Notes: a model not told the origin generated them from the sequence alone. A stretch of DNA of 64,000 bases from Filobasidium wieringae (GCA_001600055.1 BCIV01000005.1:62001-126000), one strand, 5' to 3'. Shown: positions 1 to 13,075, numbered from the stretch's first letter. A program made the numbers and translations.

Positions 1-486
1 GCTCATCTACCCTTCTACGGGTGAGGATATTACAGTAATTTCAACAATTCCCAACAGGTACCCGCTTCCAGCTTCATTGCTGCGACAACAAAAAGCATAC
101 CATATACATCAAGATTGAACGTCCCAGACGTTCCAGGGGGCCAAATAATCTTAACCCTTGGCCTTCATGTCGCCGTTCGGATTTGGCTTGCAATACAGTC
201 GGCGGTCGGCTGGCGATACAATCTTCGATGTTCAAGATTGGGATGAAACGGCGCCGGAAACTCGCTATCTCATAAAAACACGTCATTGATCATTCACGTT
301 AGTTATCAAATAAGTGTCACGAGTGACGTACGGAACATGCGAGATCGTCATCGATCCAAAACTCAAAAGTCAACGACTCGATTTCACTTTCGACTTGGAA
401 TTCAATTTCTTCTCTTTCACTCACAACACAATCACAACCACTACTACCAACACCACCACACTACCACCACATACATATCAATCAAA
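1..486. other. Upstream region and 5' leader of MBF1
   Basis: I see no convincing gene here. The short open frames have no recognisable product. The last 70 bases before the MBF1 start form a CA/CT-rich stretch of CAC, ACC and ACA triplets, typical of a fungal 5' untranslated leader, and the start context is ATCAAAATGG. Confidence 0.4.
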
Positions 487-1188
487 ATGGTATGTACTCT
501 TCTGTTAACTGGCTCCTCTTCTCGGAGCTCACTGATCTCATGCCTTCGCCCCCCTTTATAGTCAGACGACTGGGACAAGCAGACCGTTCTCCGAGGAGGA
601 CAGAAGCGAGTAGCTACCGTTACCAAATCTGAATCTGCCGTCAACAATGCTAGACGGATGGGAATCGCTGTTTCTACCGAATCCAAGGGTGCCGGTGGCT
701 CCAACTCGAGAGGAGGACGTGAGTCGAAACATTCTCTGATTCGACGTGGCGAGTATCTCTGTAGCTAAACTACTCGACCTGTTCTTTTGATAGCTACCGA
801 CTACCAACGTATAGCTAAGCTGGATCTGGAGAACGAGGTTAAGCCTCCTTCCTTGATCAACTCGGATGTAGGAAAGGCCATCGCCAAGGCCCGAATGGAC
901 AAGAAGAACCCTGACGGGAAGAGCTGGACCCAAAAGGATTTGGCTACCAAAGTAAACGAAAAGCCCCAGGTCGTACGTCGTCTTTCCACATTGCTGCTCT
1001 CTTTCTCCTTTTCAGTCTTCTAACGCATTTATAACCGATCCGTACAGATTGCCGACTACGAATCTTCCAAGGCCGTACCCAACGTAGCTCTCTTAGGAAA
1101 GATCGAGCGTCAATTGGGAGTCAAGCTGAGGGGAGACCCCAAGCTTATCGGAACCCCTTTGCCCGGTCCCGGAAGCAAGAAGAAGTAA
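487..1188 (+). CDS. MBF1: Multiprotein bridging factor 1 (transcriptional coactivator)
   Basis: MBF1 bridges bZIP-type activators and TBP and also acts on stalled, collided ribosomes. I splice four exons: 487-489, 562-718, 794-972 and 1048-1188. The product is about 150 residues, the usual family length. The N-terminal domain (SDDWDKQTVLRG, then GPTDYQRIAKLD) is followed by the Cro/C1-type helix-turn-helix, seen in WTQKDLATKVNEKPQV, IADYESSKA and LGKIERQLGVKLRG, and a Lys-rich C-terminus. The first exon consists only of the ATG codon, because the donor GTATGT follows it directly. The start is fixed by the TCAGACGACTGGGAC exon that follows the first acceptor. Identity is very secure. Exon edges follow GT..AG sites that keep the conserved frame. 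Confidence 0.95.
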
Positions 1189-1603
1189 ACGCTACAAGTG
1201 GAATAATCAACGAATAGTACGAGGGAGATGGGAGTAATATTTAATGCATTGTTGAATTGAACTGAACGAACATCAAAATGAAATGAATGTCGGTCATACC
1301 GAGCGGCTGCTTTGAACGCTGGGAGACTTGGCTCGTCGAATTGACGCTAAGCAGACTATTCCTCGTGTCTGGAGTATAAAATTTACATTCAGGGACATGA
1401 GCTGCCGATGTAGCCGTCCGAGACTGAAACAATGGCGAAACAACCATTCACTACCAAAAAGTCTTGTCGTTTCACTCACTACCCTAACGTGTTCTTGATG
1501 AATTTACGGTATTCAAAGTGGCAAGCTTTTCATATGCGGTCCTCATGAAAGGGTATCCTTCTAGTTCACCATCTGCTAGAATTACAATCCACAAGAGAGT
1601 ACA

Positions 1604-4249
1604 TTATGAGGCGTAGATAGCGCCAGTCATCGTGATCACATCCCGAGCAGGCGAAGGCTCATGCACTCTGACGATGTCGACTACCCCGCTACCAGCTGCA
1701 CGAGCAGACACGACAGCGTTGCCCCATTCTCGATCTTTCGCGATCGGTTTGTCCAGGATGGTCCCGATGAAGCCCTTTCTCGATGCACCTACAAGGGTTG
1801 CGAATCCTTCCAAACCAGACCCTTTGCCGAATAAGTTTTCGAGCGATTTTAGTAGTTTCAGATTACCTTCCAAGGTCTTGGCAAATCCGATACCAGGATC
1901 GAGGATGATATTCCAACGCTTGATTCCAGCTTGTTCTGCTCTTCTGACAGTCTCCTTCAACTCATGATTCACTCCGGCGACCACACCACCCAGATCGTCG
2001 TAATTCTTAGCTTTATCCGTAAGCATTTCCTTCGAATCGCCTCGAGAATGCATCAAGACGACCGGAACATCCATCTTCGCCATGACTTCGAGCATCCCTT
2101 CCTCTCGTCCTCCACGTACGTCGTTGATACAGCTCGCTCCAGCAAGGATGGCCTGTTCAGCAACTTCCGGTCGGAAGGTGTCGATCGAGATCGGAACCTT
2201 GATGCCTTCTATCCGGAGAGCCTGGATGACGGGGACGACACGAGCCAGTTCTTCTTCAACAGAGACATCTTTGTCGTCCACGCCGGGGCGAGTCGACATG
2301 CCCCCAATATCCAGAATACCCGCACCGTCAGCAACGAGATCGCGTGCGAGTTGTAGAACGTGTTCCAAGGAGCTGGACTCGTCCTTGACCACCCGGTTGG
2401 CCGAGCCATCCGAGAATGAGTCGGGCGTTACGTTCAGTATACCCATGATGGCAGGATGGTACGGGTTGTTCTGAAGAGGTAGGCTGGGTGAAGGGAATGG
2501 GATGATCGGGAGTAAAGCAGGAGACTCATTGGGATCTTCTAGCTCGACCAACAGCTCGGAAACCGTCTTCCCGTAGCCTGGATGAATCAAGTCTGGAGCA
2601 AGACTTCGCTCAGCAAGCATACTAAAGTCAGCTCTACGAAACGTTTTCACCGTTCGATGGCTTGCTAAACTTACTCTAGCAGAGGTCTTAAAACAAATTC
2701 CCTCTCTGCAATAGCCCAATGAGGAACCTCCAACCATCCTGCTCCTGGCACGTCCCATTTTCCTTCCCGATCCCCCTTCTGTCCTATCCTGATGGTATCC
2801 GTGCCATAGAAAGTCAAATCGAGATCAATCACTCGAGGACCGTTTTGCATCGTCTTGATCCGTCCAAGCTTGTTTTCGATCCTTTTCAGATGTAGCAACA
2901 AGGCCAATGGTGGAAGGGTGGTCTCGATCTAGCAATCAGGGCTTGTCAGTGTTTTTCCTCTTCCATTGAAAGTGGTCGACTCACCTCGATGACCCCATTG
3001 ATGAATTCTCCCTGATCAAGCACGTACATCGGTCTGCTTTCGTACAAACGGCTGACTCTCTTGACTTCCACCGAACCTTGATCTTCCGTCCCGCTCAGTT
3101 CAGCAACCTGCGGTAATAACCCTACAGCGTTCTGAATATGCTTGATCCGATCACCTAGATTGGTTCCGATGGCGATGTAAGCCAATATCGGTGTCCCGAG
3201 CGGACCTTCGGATTCTCTGCTTTCTGATGTCCAGACTCTCGATGATTGTTGGGAAGAGTCGTAGGACCTCAAAGTCCGGGTCATCTCGATACTAGGACAT
3301 TTTGCGAAAGCGATCGCAGCGGGTTTCCTTATTTGTATTCTGACTTGAACATCCTTCCTCTCAGTGTACCTCAAGGCAGAAGCCGAGTCATTTGAAGGTC
3401 CTGCGGACGGGCTGAACTGTTGTGCAGGGGAAACGGGAATTCGGGGAAGAATGGTTTTGAGAAGATTGTGGGCGAGGGATTCTAGGGTTTTGAAAGTGGT
3501 TGATTGGAGATACTACGAGCAGGATGATACTCAACGACATAATATGAGGTCTACAGATCGTTATGCTTACGTACTTCTTGAGCCGAATTGGCAAAAGTTT
3601 TATAGTCGAATCCAGATGCTGGTACTTCTTCGGCTAATGCAGCAAGATCGATCTCCACATCGAGCTCCAATTTCTGCTTCTCTGCTCTCTCATGGGGATG
3701 AAGGCCGATGATCGTTTCGACTTGTATATTCCGGGCCTGGAGAGATGCTCCTGATGACCGGAAGTTGTTGAAAGAGGGGGGTTCGGTTGAAGAGGAGGTG
3801 CATGCAGGGTATTGAAATGCGAACGATTTCTGGACCACAACGCTTTCAGCAAAGAGTAACGCCCGAGGCCTTTCGATCGTTATATCCAACCCTTCCAGAC
3901 TTGAAGGGTATTCTTTACCGCATAGCTGAGCGACAAAATCAGCCAGTCCTTCCAGAGAGCTGACCATTCCTTGTTCACATGCCGATACGACCTCCTTGTA
4001 TAGAACCTTTCCCAGTGCAGAGTAGTTGACGCTCTTGCCAAGACCTAGAGTGTCCCAATCGTCTGATACTCCATGTTCATCGGCCGAGGATGGTTTGAGG
4101 CAGTGAGGTAAAAGGTGAGATCGGACTGTCAAGAGGATGTGACATGGTTGTGAGGGAAGAGAGAATGGAGAAAGGCCGATTCCGGTCGACAGAGGTATGA
4201 GTAGCTGGTTTATGGATATTGAAGATGAGTCTACCTGCTGTATTGTCAT
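1604..4249 (-). CDS. FOL1: Trifunctional folate synthesis enzyme (DHNA-HPPK-DHPS)
   Basis: One polypeptide carries three steps of folate synthesis. A dihydroneopterin aldolase region lies at the N-terminus, including IQVETIIGLHPHERAEKQKL and, after the first intron, FKTLESLAHNLLKTILPRIP. Next comes hydroxymethyl-dihydropterin pyrophosphokinase (YIAIGTNLGDRI, then GPRVIDLDLTFYG). The C-terminal dihydropteroate synthase, the sulfonamide target, shows MGILNVTPDSFSDGS, ILDIGGMSTRPG, SIDTFRPEVAEQAI, INDVRGG and GASRKGFIG. At least four exons are joined; introns lie near 3545-3500, 2990-2935 and 2672-2620. ATG at 4249 begins the first long frame. The TRL1 stop lies 149 bp upstream on the same strand, so the promoter must be very short or overlap the TRL1 3' end. 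The gene is convergent with MBF1. Confidence 0.95.
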
Positions 4250-4398
4250 GATGATGAGTGAACGTCGTCTAGCAAGAGGAGGTGTTCAGGTAATCCAATC
4301 TCGGTATCGGATAGAGTTGACTAGCAATTGTCGCGTTTCACATCGTTCACATGATAAATTCGTAATTTCATAAAAAGCATGCTCCGGTATGCTCCACC

Positions 4399-7300
4399 TC
4401 AATTCAGCCCTACAACTCTCCCCATCGTTACAAAGTCATTCAATGCTGCATACCTCACTCTTCCGCCTCCGTCAGGCATGACGTCGACCCCCTCCCTCCA
4501 AGCCATGACGAGACCTCGAGCTTCAAACGGTGGAACCTTCTCATCCCTCGTCCCGACTGTCACATGCAGAACGTCTGCCAACGATTCGCATAATACCTTC
4601 TCGACCTCCTTCGCAGCCTCTGCTGATCGATCCTGGTCGGATGTATGAGGAGCTGGGCAGGGTCGGAGTCGCTCCACCACGAGAGTCATGACTCGATCGT
4701 TCCATATCAAACCGGTGATCTCGAAATCGAACCGGGTGGGAACAGGAAGCTGACCAAGAGTCTGGCAAGCGTTCCAGATGGATTCTTCTTTTCCTATCGT
4801 CGAGTCGCCTTCCGCTCGGCTCTCCTTCTCCTTAGCCACGCTTGATTCGTGGACGATCGTGATATGCGGTCTCCCCGTCAACCTCCCGTAATCGATCAAT
4901 CGATTCAAGAACGTTTCTCCGTCAGTCCTCGTCTCGTCCCGTTCATCACCGGGCAACCCAGCGAGTGCCGACTGAGAGACCTTGTCCAACTCCACCTCGA
5001 CACTCAGCCCATAATACCTGGCAGGTTTCGATACCTCCCCTTGCAGAGGTTTCTTCAGCTCAGCCTTGTACTTTAGCCCGACTTCCAATGCTTCATCCAA
5101 TTTCTCATCTCCCGGCACATCCCTGCCCAAAGCCCCCCAGATCGCTTTGACCACGCGTCCCAGATTCTCCCTCAACCCGACCATGACGCCCAGCTTGCAT
5201 TCCTCATCAAACACCCCACCTTCAGGGGGTACAAACTCGCTCTGAAACCTCTTCACTATATTCTCATGTCTCTGTTGATCGGTCGGGTCGGGTCGGAGGG
5301 ATTGATGGTTCTCACCCCGTAATGCGATTCGTTCGGAAGCGATACGCAGGGTCTTGTTGGTAGGATGATGATCTACGTCAAAGACAAGGGCGAGTTTGTG
5401 GATGTTGTACCCGCTGAGAGCGGGACTGTTGGACAAGTCGCTTAGTTCCTCATGATGTTGAGGCAGGTGGTTGTTTCTGTAAGCAAGATCGTTCAGTCAC
5501 AGAGGATAAACACAAACGTCCCGAAGATCCGAGCTGACCTATCGGCGAAAACGATATCGCTCGCTTTCAACGCGTCCACAACAGCCTTCAAGAAACCCGG
5601 TCCGGTCTTCTTGGTCTTGACATCGTCGCTTTGAACATGGACCATCTCCCCTCTCAGTAACGCTCTCACCGCCTCTCCGAGGACAGTCTTACCCATCCCG
5701 GGGATGGCCACGGGGACGATCAACAATTTCCTCTTCTCCGTCTTCTCCTTGTAAATCGAATTCTCTCTCGCCCTTTCCCACTCCTCGGCTCCATCCGTTC
5801 GGGTCCAAGCCAAGAACGCTTCCCGCACCCGAACGATCCCGGTATCGTATTTCTCGAACAACCCAGGGTTGGCGATCATCTCCCGTGCGACCCAGTCGGC
5901 ATAACACTTGCTCTCCGGTCTCTTCAATTTACTCCCCAACTTGGTCCACGGTTCCGCATTCCTGTTCGTCCGTCCTTTACAACCGGGACTCGTCAGGGGT
6001 AATAGAGTCCTCGTGATCTCCCTCCATTGACGGTACATCAAATAAGGTTCGTCAAACTTGATCTTGAAGAAGAACGGACTTCCCGGTGGATAAGGGGGTT
6101 CCGATCCATCCTCCTCGACGCCCGGTCTGACCGTGGTCCTCACGACGAACCCCTCAATAGGATCCCCGTTCCATTTCCCCTCCCTAGCCACCTTGTCCGC
6201 GTACGATCTGACCTCCTCGATCGTCTGCAGCGTTTGAGTGGCGGTAGGTATGAAACCCCATTGAAGGGCGAAATCGGCTACTTCTTCCGGAGGAAGGGTT
6301 GAGAAATGCGGAGTGTTATGGTTCAGACCGTGGAGATGTAGACCCGTCAGGTGTTCGGGAGTAGCCAATACATGTTCTTCAAACTCGTCGTCGCATAACT
6401 GATACATTCGAGTGCAGAACCGATCAATACCCCTATTCCCGGAACTCGTTTCCCACAACCCCAAACTCACCTCGAGAACACAACTGACCCCCCTCCCGTG
6501 CAACTCCCTTGCCAAATCCCTCTCCGTCCTCCCCACTCGATCCAGATGAATCCTCAACCATTTCCTGCCCATAGCGGCATGCGGTATCATCGACGTCTTC
6601 GTATTCGAGGCGATCTCCTCCGGTGCACGAGAACCGGGGATAAAAGCCTGAGCGGCCGCCTGTTCTTTCTTTTGCTGGAGGAAGGCCAGTTTTGCGGCTT
6701 TCTTCTGGGCCGATTTGGAGGGTGGTTTTCCTTCGATAGCCCCGGATGTTGGGTCCGAAAGATCTCGAGTGGGTTCTGCCTTGATCTCGAGCTCCTGTAC
6801 TGCTCGTTCGACCTGCTGAACCTTCTCCTCTAAGATCTTCGTCTCCTCGTTCCCCTCGCTCTCAACGTTCTCTCCCTCTTTCCCATCCTCTTCCTCAACC
6901 TGGGGCTTCCATATTTCAGTCCCCAGGCTGTGTTTACTCGCTACCATCAATGTCCCCTCGTCCAGTGCGCTTATGAGGATAAGACATCCGTTTGATTTGT
7001 AAGTGAGGGAATAGGGTGGGGAGGTATGGGTCGTAAGGGATTTCCACTGTTGGATGGGTAGAAGCGAAGCAGCGGACAGGAAGAGGGGGACGTGGGGAAT
7101 GAGGAATGAGATTCAAGGAGAGGTGAACAGAGATGACGGATATCGAAAACGTATCCATCAAGTCAGCATTGAGAATGAAAATCGAAATCGACCGGGACGT
7201 ACAGTAGTATACTCGACCTCGTCCAGGTTGAAAAACTTATCATACCCTCTCCCCACAATCCTCATCTCCTCCTCCTCCTCTGCACCCTCCGCTCCCTCTC

Positions 7301-7652
7301 CCACTACACCGGAGCCATAGTCCGTTCGAGCGACAAACAAGCCTCGAGCGAGGGTAGGAAAAGGACAATCTTTCCGGCGATAATGATGTTCCGCCATCTT
7401 ATACGAAGTGATGTAACACCTCCCCTCGTCCCCATTTCCTTGTTCCTCAACATCCGATCCATCGAGGTTCCCATTGAAGTAAGATCGATCGTAGGACTGA
7501 CGAAACGCTCCGGATCGATCGTACAGATGAACATGACTGTTTACCAATTTCTTCTGTTTCTGCTCCAGTGACCGGAGGGAGGAGATGAGAGAGGGAACGT
7601 CGGGCGGTGAGAACCTGTTCCGTTTGGTGGAGGATGATAAGGAAGACATCAT
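4399..7652 (-). CDS. TRL1: Fungal tripartite tRNA ligase Trl1
   Basis: Trl1 heals and seals tRNA exons after intron removal and joins HAC1-type mRNA in the unfolded protein response. Exons run 7652-7203, 7046-5539 and 5476-4399. The N-terminal adenylyltransferase begins with GYDKFFNLDEV and carries the nucleotidyl-transferase lysine motif YKSNGCLILIS just after the first intron. The central polynucleotide kinase has the P-loop IPGMGKTVLGEA. The C-terminal cyclic phosphodiesterase has two HxT motifs, HIT (RPHITIVHE) and HVT (LHVTVGTRD), as expected for 2H enzymes. All three catalytic modules look intact. ATG 7652 is the first of two consecutive Met codons. An acidic, Lys-rich insert lies between the KSNG region and the next ligase block. 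The product is about 1,000 residues. Confidence 0.93.
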
Positions 7653-8525
7653 CGAAAGCTTTACGAGCTGTGACCATCCGACTGGACGCTTTCAAGGAGA
7701 TTGGTCGGGTGGTGGAAGAAAGTCGAAGTCAGGTCGAATTCGTCAGACCTTGACTCGGATTCGGGGGCGACGTTTCCGTGAGAAGTTAGCTATCACGTGA
7801 TCGTAGGGCAACTTGAAGAAGCTAGAGAGATCATGGGTTTCAGCTCGTGCGGAACGAGTCTGACATGGTCCAGGTCGATATCGGAGCCTGGCCATTTCGA
7901 TCGGATTCGCGATATGCTCTCCTGTTTGTCTCCTACTTGACCAGCCGTGACGGGTGTAAAGCAGCGGCAGTGTTACCTTCGTGCACCTTGCAAAGTTGGC
8001 TTTGAGTGAGGATTATGCGATTTTGGATGAGTCTGGCTGGCTGGTTCCTGCGTGCGTGGTTACCGCGAGGAGTCGCGCCAGGTGCCATCCATCCGGAACT
8101 AACGCCCACTGCAGCAGTGTCCCCCCACTGTCACCTCTCCCACTCCTGCCTCCAGTCATACAACGGATACTCTACCACACATAGATACACACAGAGTATC
8201 GAGCAACCTATCCATACGATCATAGGTCATACGAAAACTGGGGGTAAGTCGAGCTTGGTAAAGAGAGATGACGTCGGGTTGCCCGATATCAACCCCACCC
8301 ACACACACACACACTCTCTCTCTCTGTTGCACGTTCACGGCTCATTCGCTGACCCGCCTTCTATACCTTCAGCGTCCACCTACCTCGAGGATCAATCACC
8401 CTATCTTCATCCACCAACTCCCTCAGTGAAGAAACAAACCGAGATAAAAACAACCGATCCTGACTTGAGCCCGACGAATCAACGTATCCCAGCCTGACCC
8501 GCTTCTCGTGACCTTCATAATCAAC
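7653..8525. other. Divergent intergenic region between TRL1 and the Boi-like gene
   Basis: This 0.87 kb separates two divergently transcribed genes and presumably holds both promoters. I find no supported gene. It contains a CA run followed by CT repeats at about 8297-8327. The last 150 bases are pyrimidine-rich and look like the 5' leader of the downstream gene. Confidence 0.4.
8297..8327. repeat. CA/CT microsatellite
   Basis: A perfect run of CA dinucleotides is followed directly by CT dinucleotides in the leader or promoter of the Boi-like gene. It could vary in length between strains. Confidence 0.8.
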
Positions 8526-11500
8526 ATGTCCTCGGAAACCTTGATCCCCCCCGTGAACCAGCAGGCTCAGACGAACGGGGAATCTTCGATAAGCAATAAC
8601 CCTTTCCGGAAATCCCTCGATGCCGCTGCGACGCAACAACCTCCATCATCCTCATCCACCTCCAAACCCGCTCAGAGCTCTTCTGTCTCCCCTCTACTCG
8701 CTCAGCTCGGGACGGATCCAAGTACTGGAGTGGAGACGACCCTCTCCCTGTTCGCTTTCACCGCGGAGAACGAGGACGAATTGACTTTCCCTGCCAACGA
8801 GCTCATCGTCATTGTCGAAAAGGATCACGAGTACAACGATGGTTGGTTTAGAGGAAGGAACGCCAAGGGGGAAGAAGGCTTGTTTCCTGCAAGTTACGTC
8901 TTACCCAGCGGGGCCGACCCTAAACCTTATCTCGAGATGCAACAAGCACCTCAACCCTTGAACATCGGAGGGCCCGATAAAGCTCTCGATCAACCGGCTC
9001 AAAAGGGATTAGGAATCATCTCCTCCGGAACCTCGGACAGGGTGGAAGAACCCAGACCTAGCTCTCCGACGAAATCGCTGGCGAGGACCGGCTCTAGATC
9101 TTCCCTCGTGACGACTCGGGAACAAGCCGCTAGGGGGGAAATCCAAGGTCCCCACTCGGCCGCTAGCGAACTCGTCAGTCCGGCCGAAAGGGCTGCAGCT
9201 TCCATGGAGCCTGAACAAGAAGCGCTCAGGATCCCGGAACCAGTATCGGATAAGATTCTGGGCGGGCGTGAGACTCTGGGCGGCCGTGATTCTACGGAAG
9301 ATCCGGATAGGACGATCACGGGGCTCGAACGTCAGAGGACTATCGATACGGATAAGGATGCGTCTAGTGTTGGACATCAGGATGATGAACAGGAACCGGG
9401 TAATAATAATATCAGGGCCAGGTTGGCGGAACAGGCTAGATTAGAGAATGAGAAGCTGGAAGCGGAGAAGGCGGATGAGGAGGACACGGATGGGGAACGC
9501 AAGAGAGTCACAAGCGACGCTTCGGCTACCCTTGGATCTCGACCTGTATCCAGTTCCAACCGGAATTACAGCTACACGTCTAATGGAGGGAAACCGAATG
9601 GCAATCAGAGGGTTTCTGGGGTCAGGATGTCTGGGGTTCCTCATGGACTGGTTTACTCTGATGAGAGCGATTCGGAAGAGGAAGGAAGTGTCGTTGGCGG
9701 ACTAGGCAGTCCGAAACGAGGAGCGGGGAGACGTTTGGGGTGGGAGGAAGAGGAGGAGGCTGCCACCAGGGATTTCAGCTTTGGTCGGTTCGGAGCAATG
9801 TCGGGAAGTAGCAAGCCTGAGGAAAACGTTACGAGACGGCAATCGGAGGGACAGAACCGGCTCGAGCAGATCGACGAGAGCCGATCGCTCGCTCCTTCTA
9901 TACAGGATGATGGAGGGTTGACCGCGAGTAATCCGAGAGACGGTGATCTTACCCCTCAGCCTTCCCGAAGTCGGCTTCAAGAGCCGGTTATCCCCAGTCC
10001 TCCTGTCGTTCAGGAAAAATCATACGCTGCTCCGGCACCTATCAGCCCTGTCGTACCAGTCGTCCCCGTAGCTCCCGTCGCACCCGTCGTACCTGAACCC
10101 GTCGTCAAGGAAGATGCCTACTTCCCGCCTGTCGAAAACACTCCCAAGCTGCGACAACCTGCCTTTCTCAGTCCGCCAGAGGAAGAATCCCCAATGGGCA
10201 CACCTGCTGCTCCTCGAGCTGTTTCTCAGACTACCGCCCCTGTGGTTACGAGTCCACCGCCTGTACAACCGGTGCTCAAGGAGAGCGCAGTTGTGTCTTC
10301 CCCACCTGTTGCACCTGTCGTCGCTCCCGTTCCTGTAACACAGCCGACATTGCATAGGAACGTTTCTGATGATAATGGGTTCGGTTCTGGTAGGGCGACA
10401 CCTAAGGATATACCCAGGCAATCTGAATCGTGGGCAAACGTGGCGGGTAACCCTCATGGGNGGGGNGTGACCGAGGTCATTGAGTGGGCCAGGAAACGGG
10501 GCTTTGACGATGCCGTTTGCGAGAAGTTTGCTGGTCAGTCTTACTCGACGGGTCAGGTTGTCATTAGGTGGTGCTAATTAGTATTCGTTTTGACAGAACA
10601 CGAGATTACCGGAGATATCTTGCTTGATTTAGATGCGAACCTTCTCAAGGAGCTCGATATTCCCCAGTTCGGCAAGCGGGTCAAGATCGCTAACGCTATC
10701 GCTGAACTCCGTCGTCCTCAATCCACGTTGTCGGTCGGTAACGCTTCGGTGAGGTCGTCACAGTTTGGAGGCGCACAAGGTCATGCTCGGGGCCCATCGA
10801 TGGGTACTTTGGGAACGGGTTATGGTTCGCCTGCCGTTTCTCCTTCACCGTACCCTGCATCTCCTACCTATGGCTACGAGAATGGTCCAAGGAGCGCTGG
10901 TGGAGCTGGCGTACAACCTGTGATTCACGAGGACGAAGCGCTCCAATCGGATGAACTGCGTACTCCACCTGAGCAAGTCGAACCTGTCGTCTCGAACGCA
11001 CAGAGCCGTCCCCAGTCACAGAGCCAACCTCCCCGCAGTGCCAGTGGCACGCCTAGCTCGACAAACTACGCTGAATGGGCTCACTCTAGAAAGTCCAGTG
11101 TCGCTGGAAGTCTGGCTACCGCGCCCATCATCGAGGAAGATGAGAGCGGTAAGAGAAGGACTGGACCTCCTTCCGTCCATCAAAGCTTCACTCCCGATGC
11201 TCCCACTCAGAGCATGTTGCCTCCAGGCGCTCGTGAAGGGACAGGTTCGATCCGTAGTATCGATTCTAGTATTCCTCCTTCTCCACAGACACCCAACACC
11301 AAACGTAGTTCCACCGAGCAGCGTGTGTTTGGTCACAAGAAGGCCAAGAGCAGCATGGATGGTTCTCGACCTCCGAGCGAAAGGATGAGCTTCTTCGGAG
11401 GCACCATTGGGCGAAACCGAAAACCCGCTCCTCGATACCCATCGTAAGTGAATTTGGTTCGTTCAAACCGATTAGCCCTGATTTTTACTTTGATTACGAT

Positions 11501-13075
11501 ATAGCAACGCGTCTACTGCTGCATTCGCGGTCGAAGACCAAGCCCCGGCGACGAATGGTCCTGACCGTCAGCGAAGCTTGAGTCGGCTGGTCGGTGGCGG
11601 TGGTGGTAACCGGTTGACGAAATCTTCTGTCGGACCCGCTTCAGCGCCCATCACTAATAACCAGCGTATCTATGTGGGCAATCCTGTTTCCGCAACGGCC
11701 CCTACCACCCCTCAACGAGGCGGCAATGCAGTTGCATCTCCGCCTGGCGAAGGTTCTGCTATTTCGAAGATCGGCAAGCCCGATTATGCGGGTTACATGA
11801 AGAAGAAGGGAGAACGATACAACACCTGGAAGAACCGGTACTTCGTGTTGAAGGGGTCTCACCTTTATTACATGAAGAGTCCTCAGGAGGACAAGGCGAA
11901 GGGTCATATCGATTTGACCGGGTACAAAGTCTTGTCTGATCCCAATGCTGGTTCAGGATTCGGATTCCAGATCGTTCATGATCGAGAAAAGACCCATTAC
12001 TTTGCTAGTAATGACGAAAAGGTCATTAAAGGTTGGATGAAGAACCTGATGAAAGCGACTATCAGCCGAGATTACTCTGGTAAGCACCAGTGGTTCGCAT
12101 GTATTTGTCGCATCGCTGAATTCTTGTTCCTCCAGCTCCTGTGGTCTCCTCCTGTAATATACCTACCATCCCACTTAGAGAGGCTCAGATGATGGCACCT
12201 CGACCGCCTTCTCCCGGAGAGCGAGATGCAGCTCAGAGGGCTGCCAGGCGAGATGATCCTAACAAGTTGACTCCACGGGATGCTAGCGTCTTGGTACGTT
12301 TGTGCTAGATCGGATCGGAATATCGGTATACTGATACGTTCCGACTCTCCGAATAGATGTCGCTTGAAAATTCGCCTACCTCACCTAAGAGGAACACCGC
12401 GCAACAGAACTTGGGCCGAGGTTCCGTAAGGCCCTCTTCCTCGATGCTAGTCGCGCCTGGTCGGCCAAGTCGAGATATGCGTAGACCAAGTGATCGTCAA
12501 GGAAGTGTGAGTACCAGAGACACACCCTGACTTGCCTTGTTTGATATTGATCTTTTCGCCAATTGTAGACCGCTAGTTTCTACCCTCAAAGCGACGGGCC
12601 TGAGACCCCAAGAGGACCTATTGCAGGTGGAGTTCAGAACCCTTTGGCGACCCCCTTACCTATACATCCTGAGACTCGGCGAGAACTCGTTGGTACCAAC
12701 AACGCCAGCAACAATTCCTATGGTCAGGATGGCGACCTTTTGGCTTGGATCAACGCCCGGCTGCCACGTCACGTTTACGACCGAGCAGACTCGCTCGCGG
12801 CTTCATTCCGTGATGGGAAGATCGTGACTCGTCTCATAGAGACGTATTGCAACCCCGAATCCCCTTCGGCTGTTCCAGCAGACGAGTCTATCTTCCAGCC
12901 GGTTGCACTTGGAGAGCCGAATCTGGAAGGGTTGTTTACGATGATGGACAAGTGTATTGATGAAGGGGTCGACACCGTCGGGTCCAGCATCAACGATATC
13001 CGATTGGGACACGAGGAAGAAACAAGGAAGCTGTTGACTAGTCTCCGGGGATGGATCGAGAACAGGGAGGCATGA
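8526..13075 (+). CDS. Boi/Pob1-type polarity scaffold (SH3-SAM-PH, CH-like tail)
   Basis: Boi/Pob1 proteins act at sites of polarised growth with Cdc42, formins and the exocyst. Six exons are supported: 8526-10533, 10597-11443, 11505-12079, 12136-12293, 12357-12506 and 12569-13075. In order the protein has an SH3 domain near residues 75-135 (LSLFAFTAENEDELTF, GWFRGRNAKGEEGLFPASYV), a long disordered Pro/Ser-rich stretch, a SAM domain split by intron 1 (VTEVIEWARKRGFDD, then LLDLDANLLKELDI), and a PH domain (YAGYMKKKGERYNTWKNRYF, IKGWMKNLMKAT). The end, beginning DGDLLAWINARLP, resembles a calponin-homology fold. Two N bases (10461, 10466) fall at the SAM start; whatever they are, the second codon is Gly, and TGG (Trp) is likely for the first. 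ATG 8526 is the first in-frame ATG. The SH3-SAM-PH order defines the family; the tail is my inference. Confidence 0.88.

Noticed and set aside
8508..8525. Earlier start for the Boi-like gene
   Set aside because: The extra codons begin with GTG; the first ATG is at 8526.
10020..10457. Minus-strand 145-residue ORF inside the Boi-like gene
   Set aside because: It is antisense to the Pro/Val-rich linker, is Arg/Cys-rich, and has no motif.
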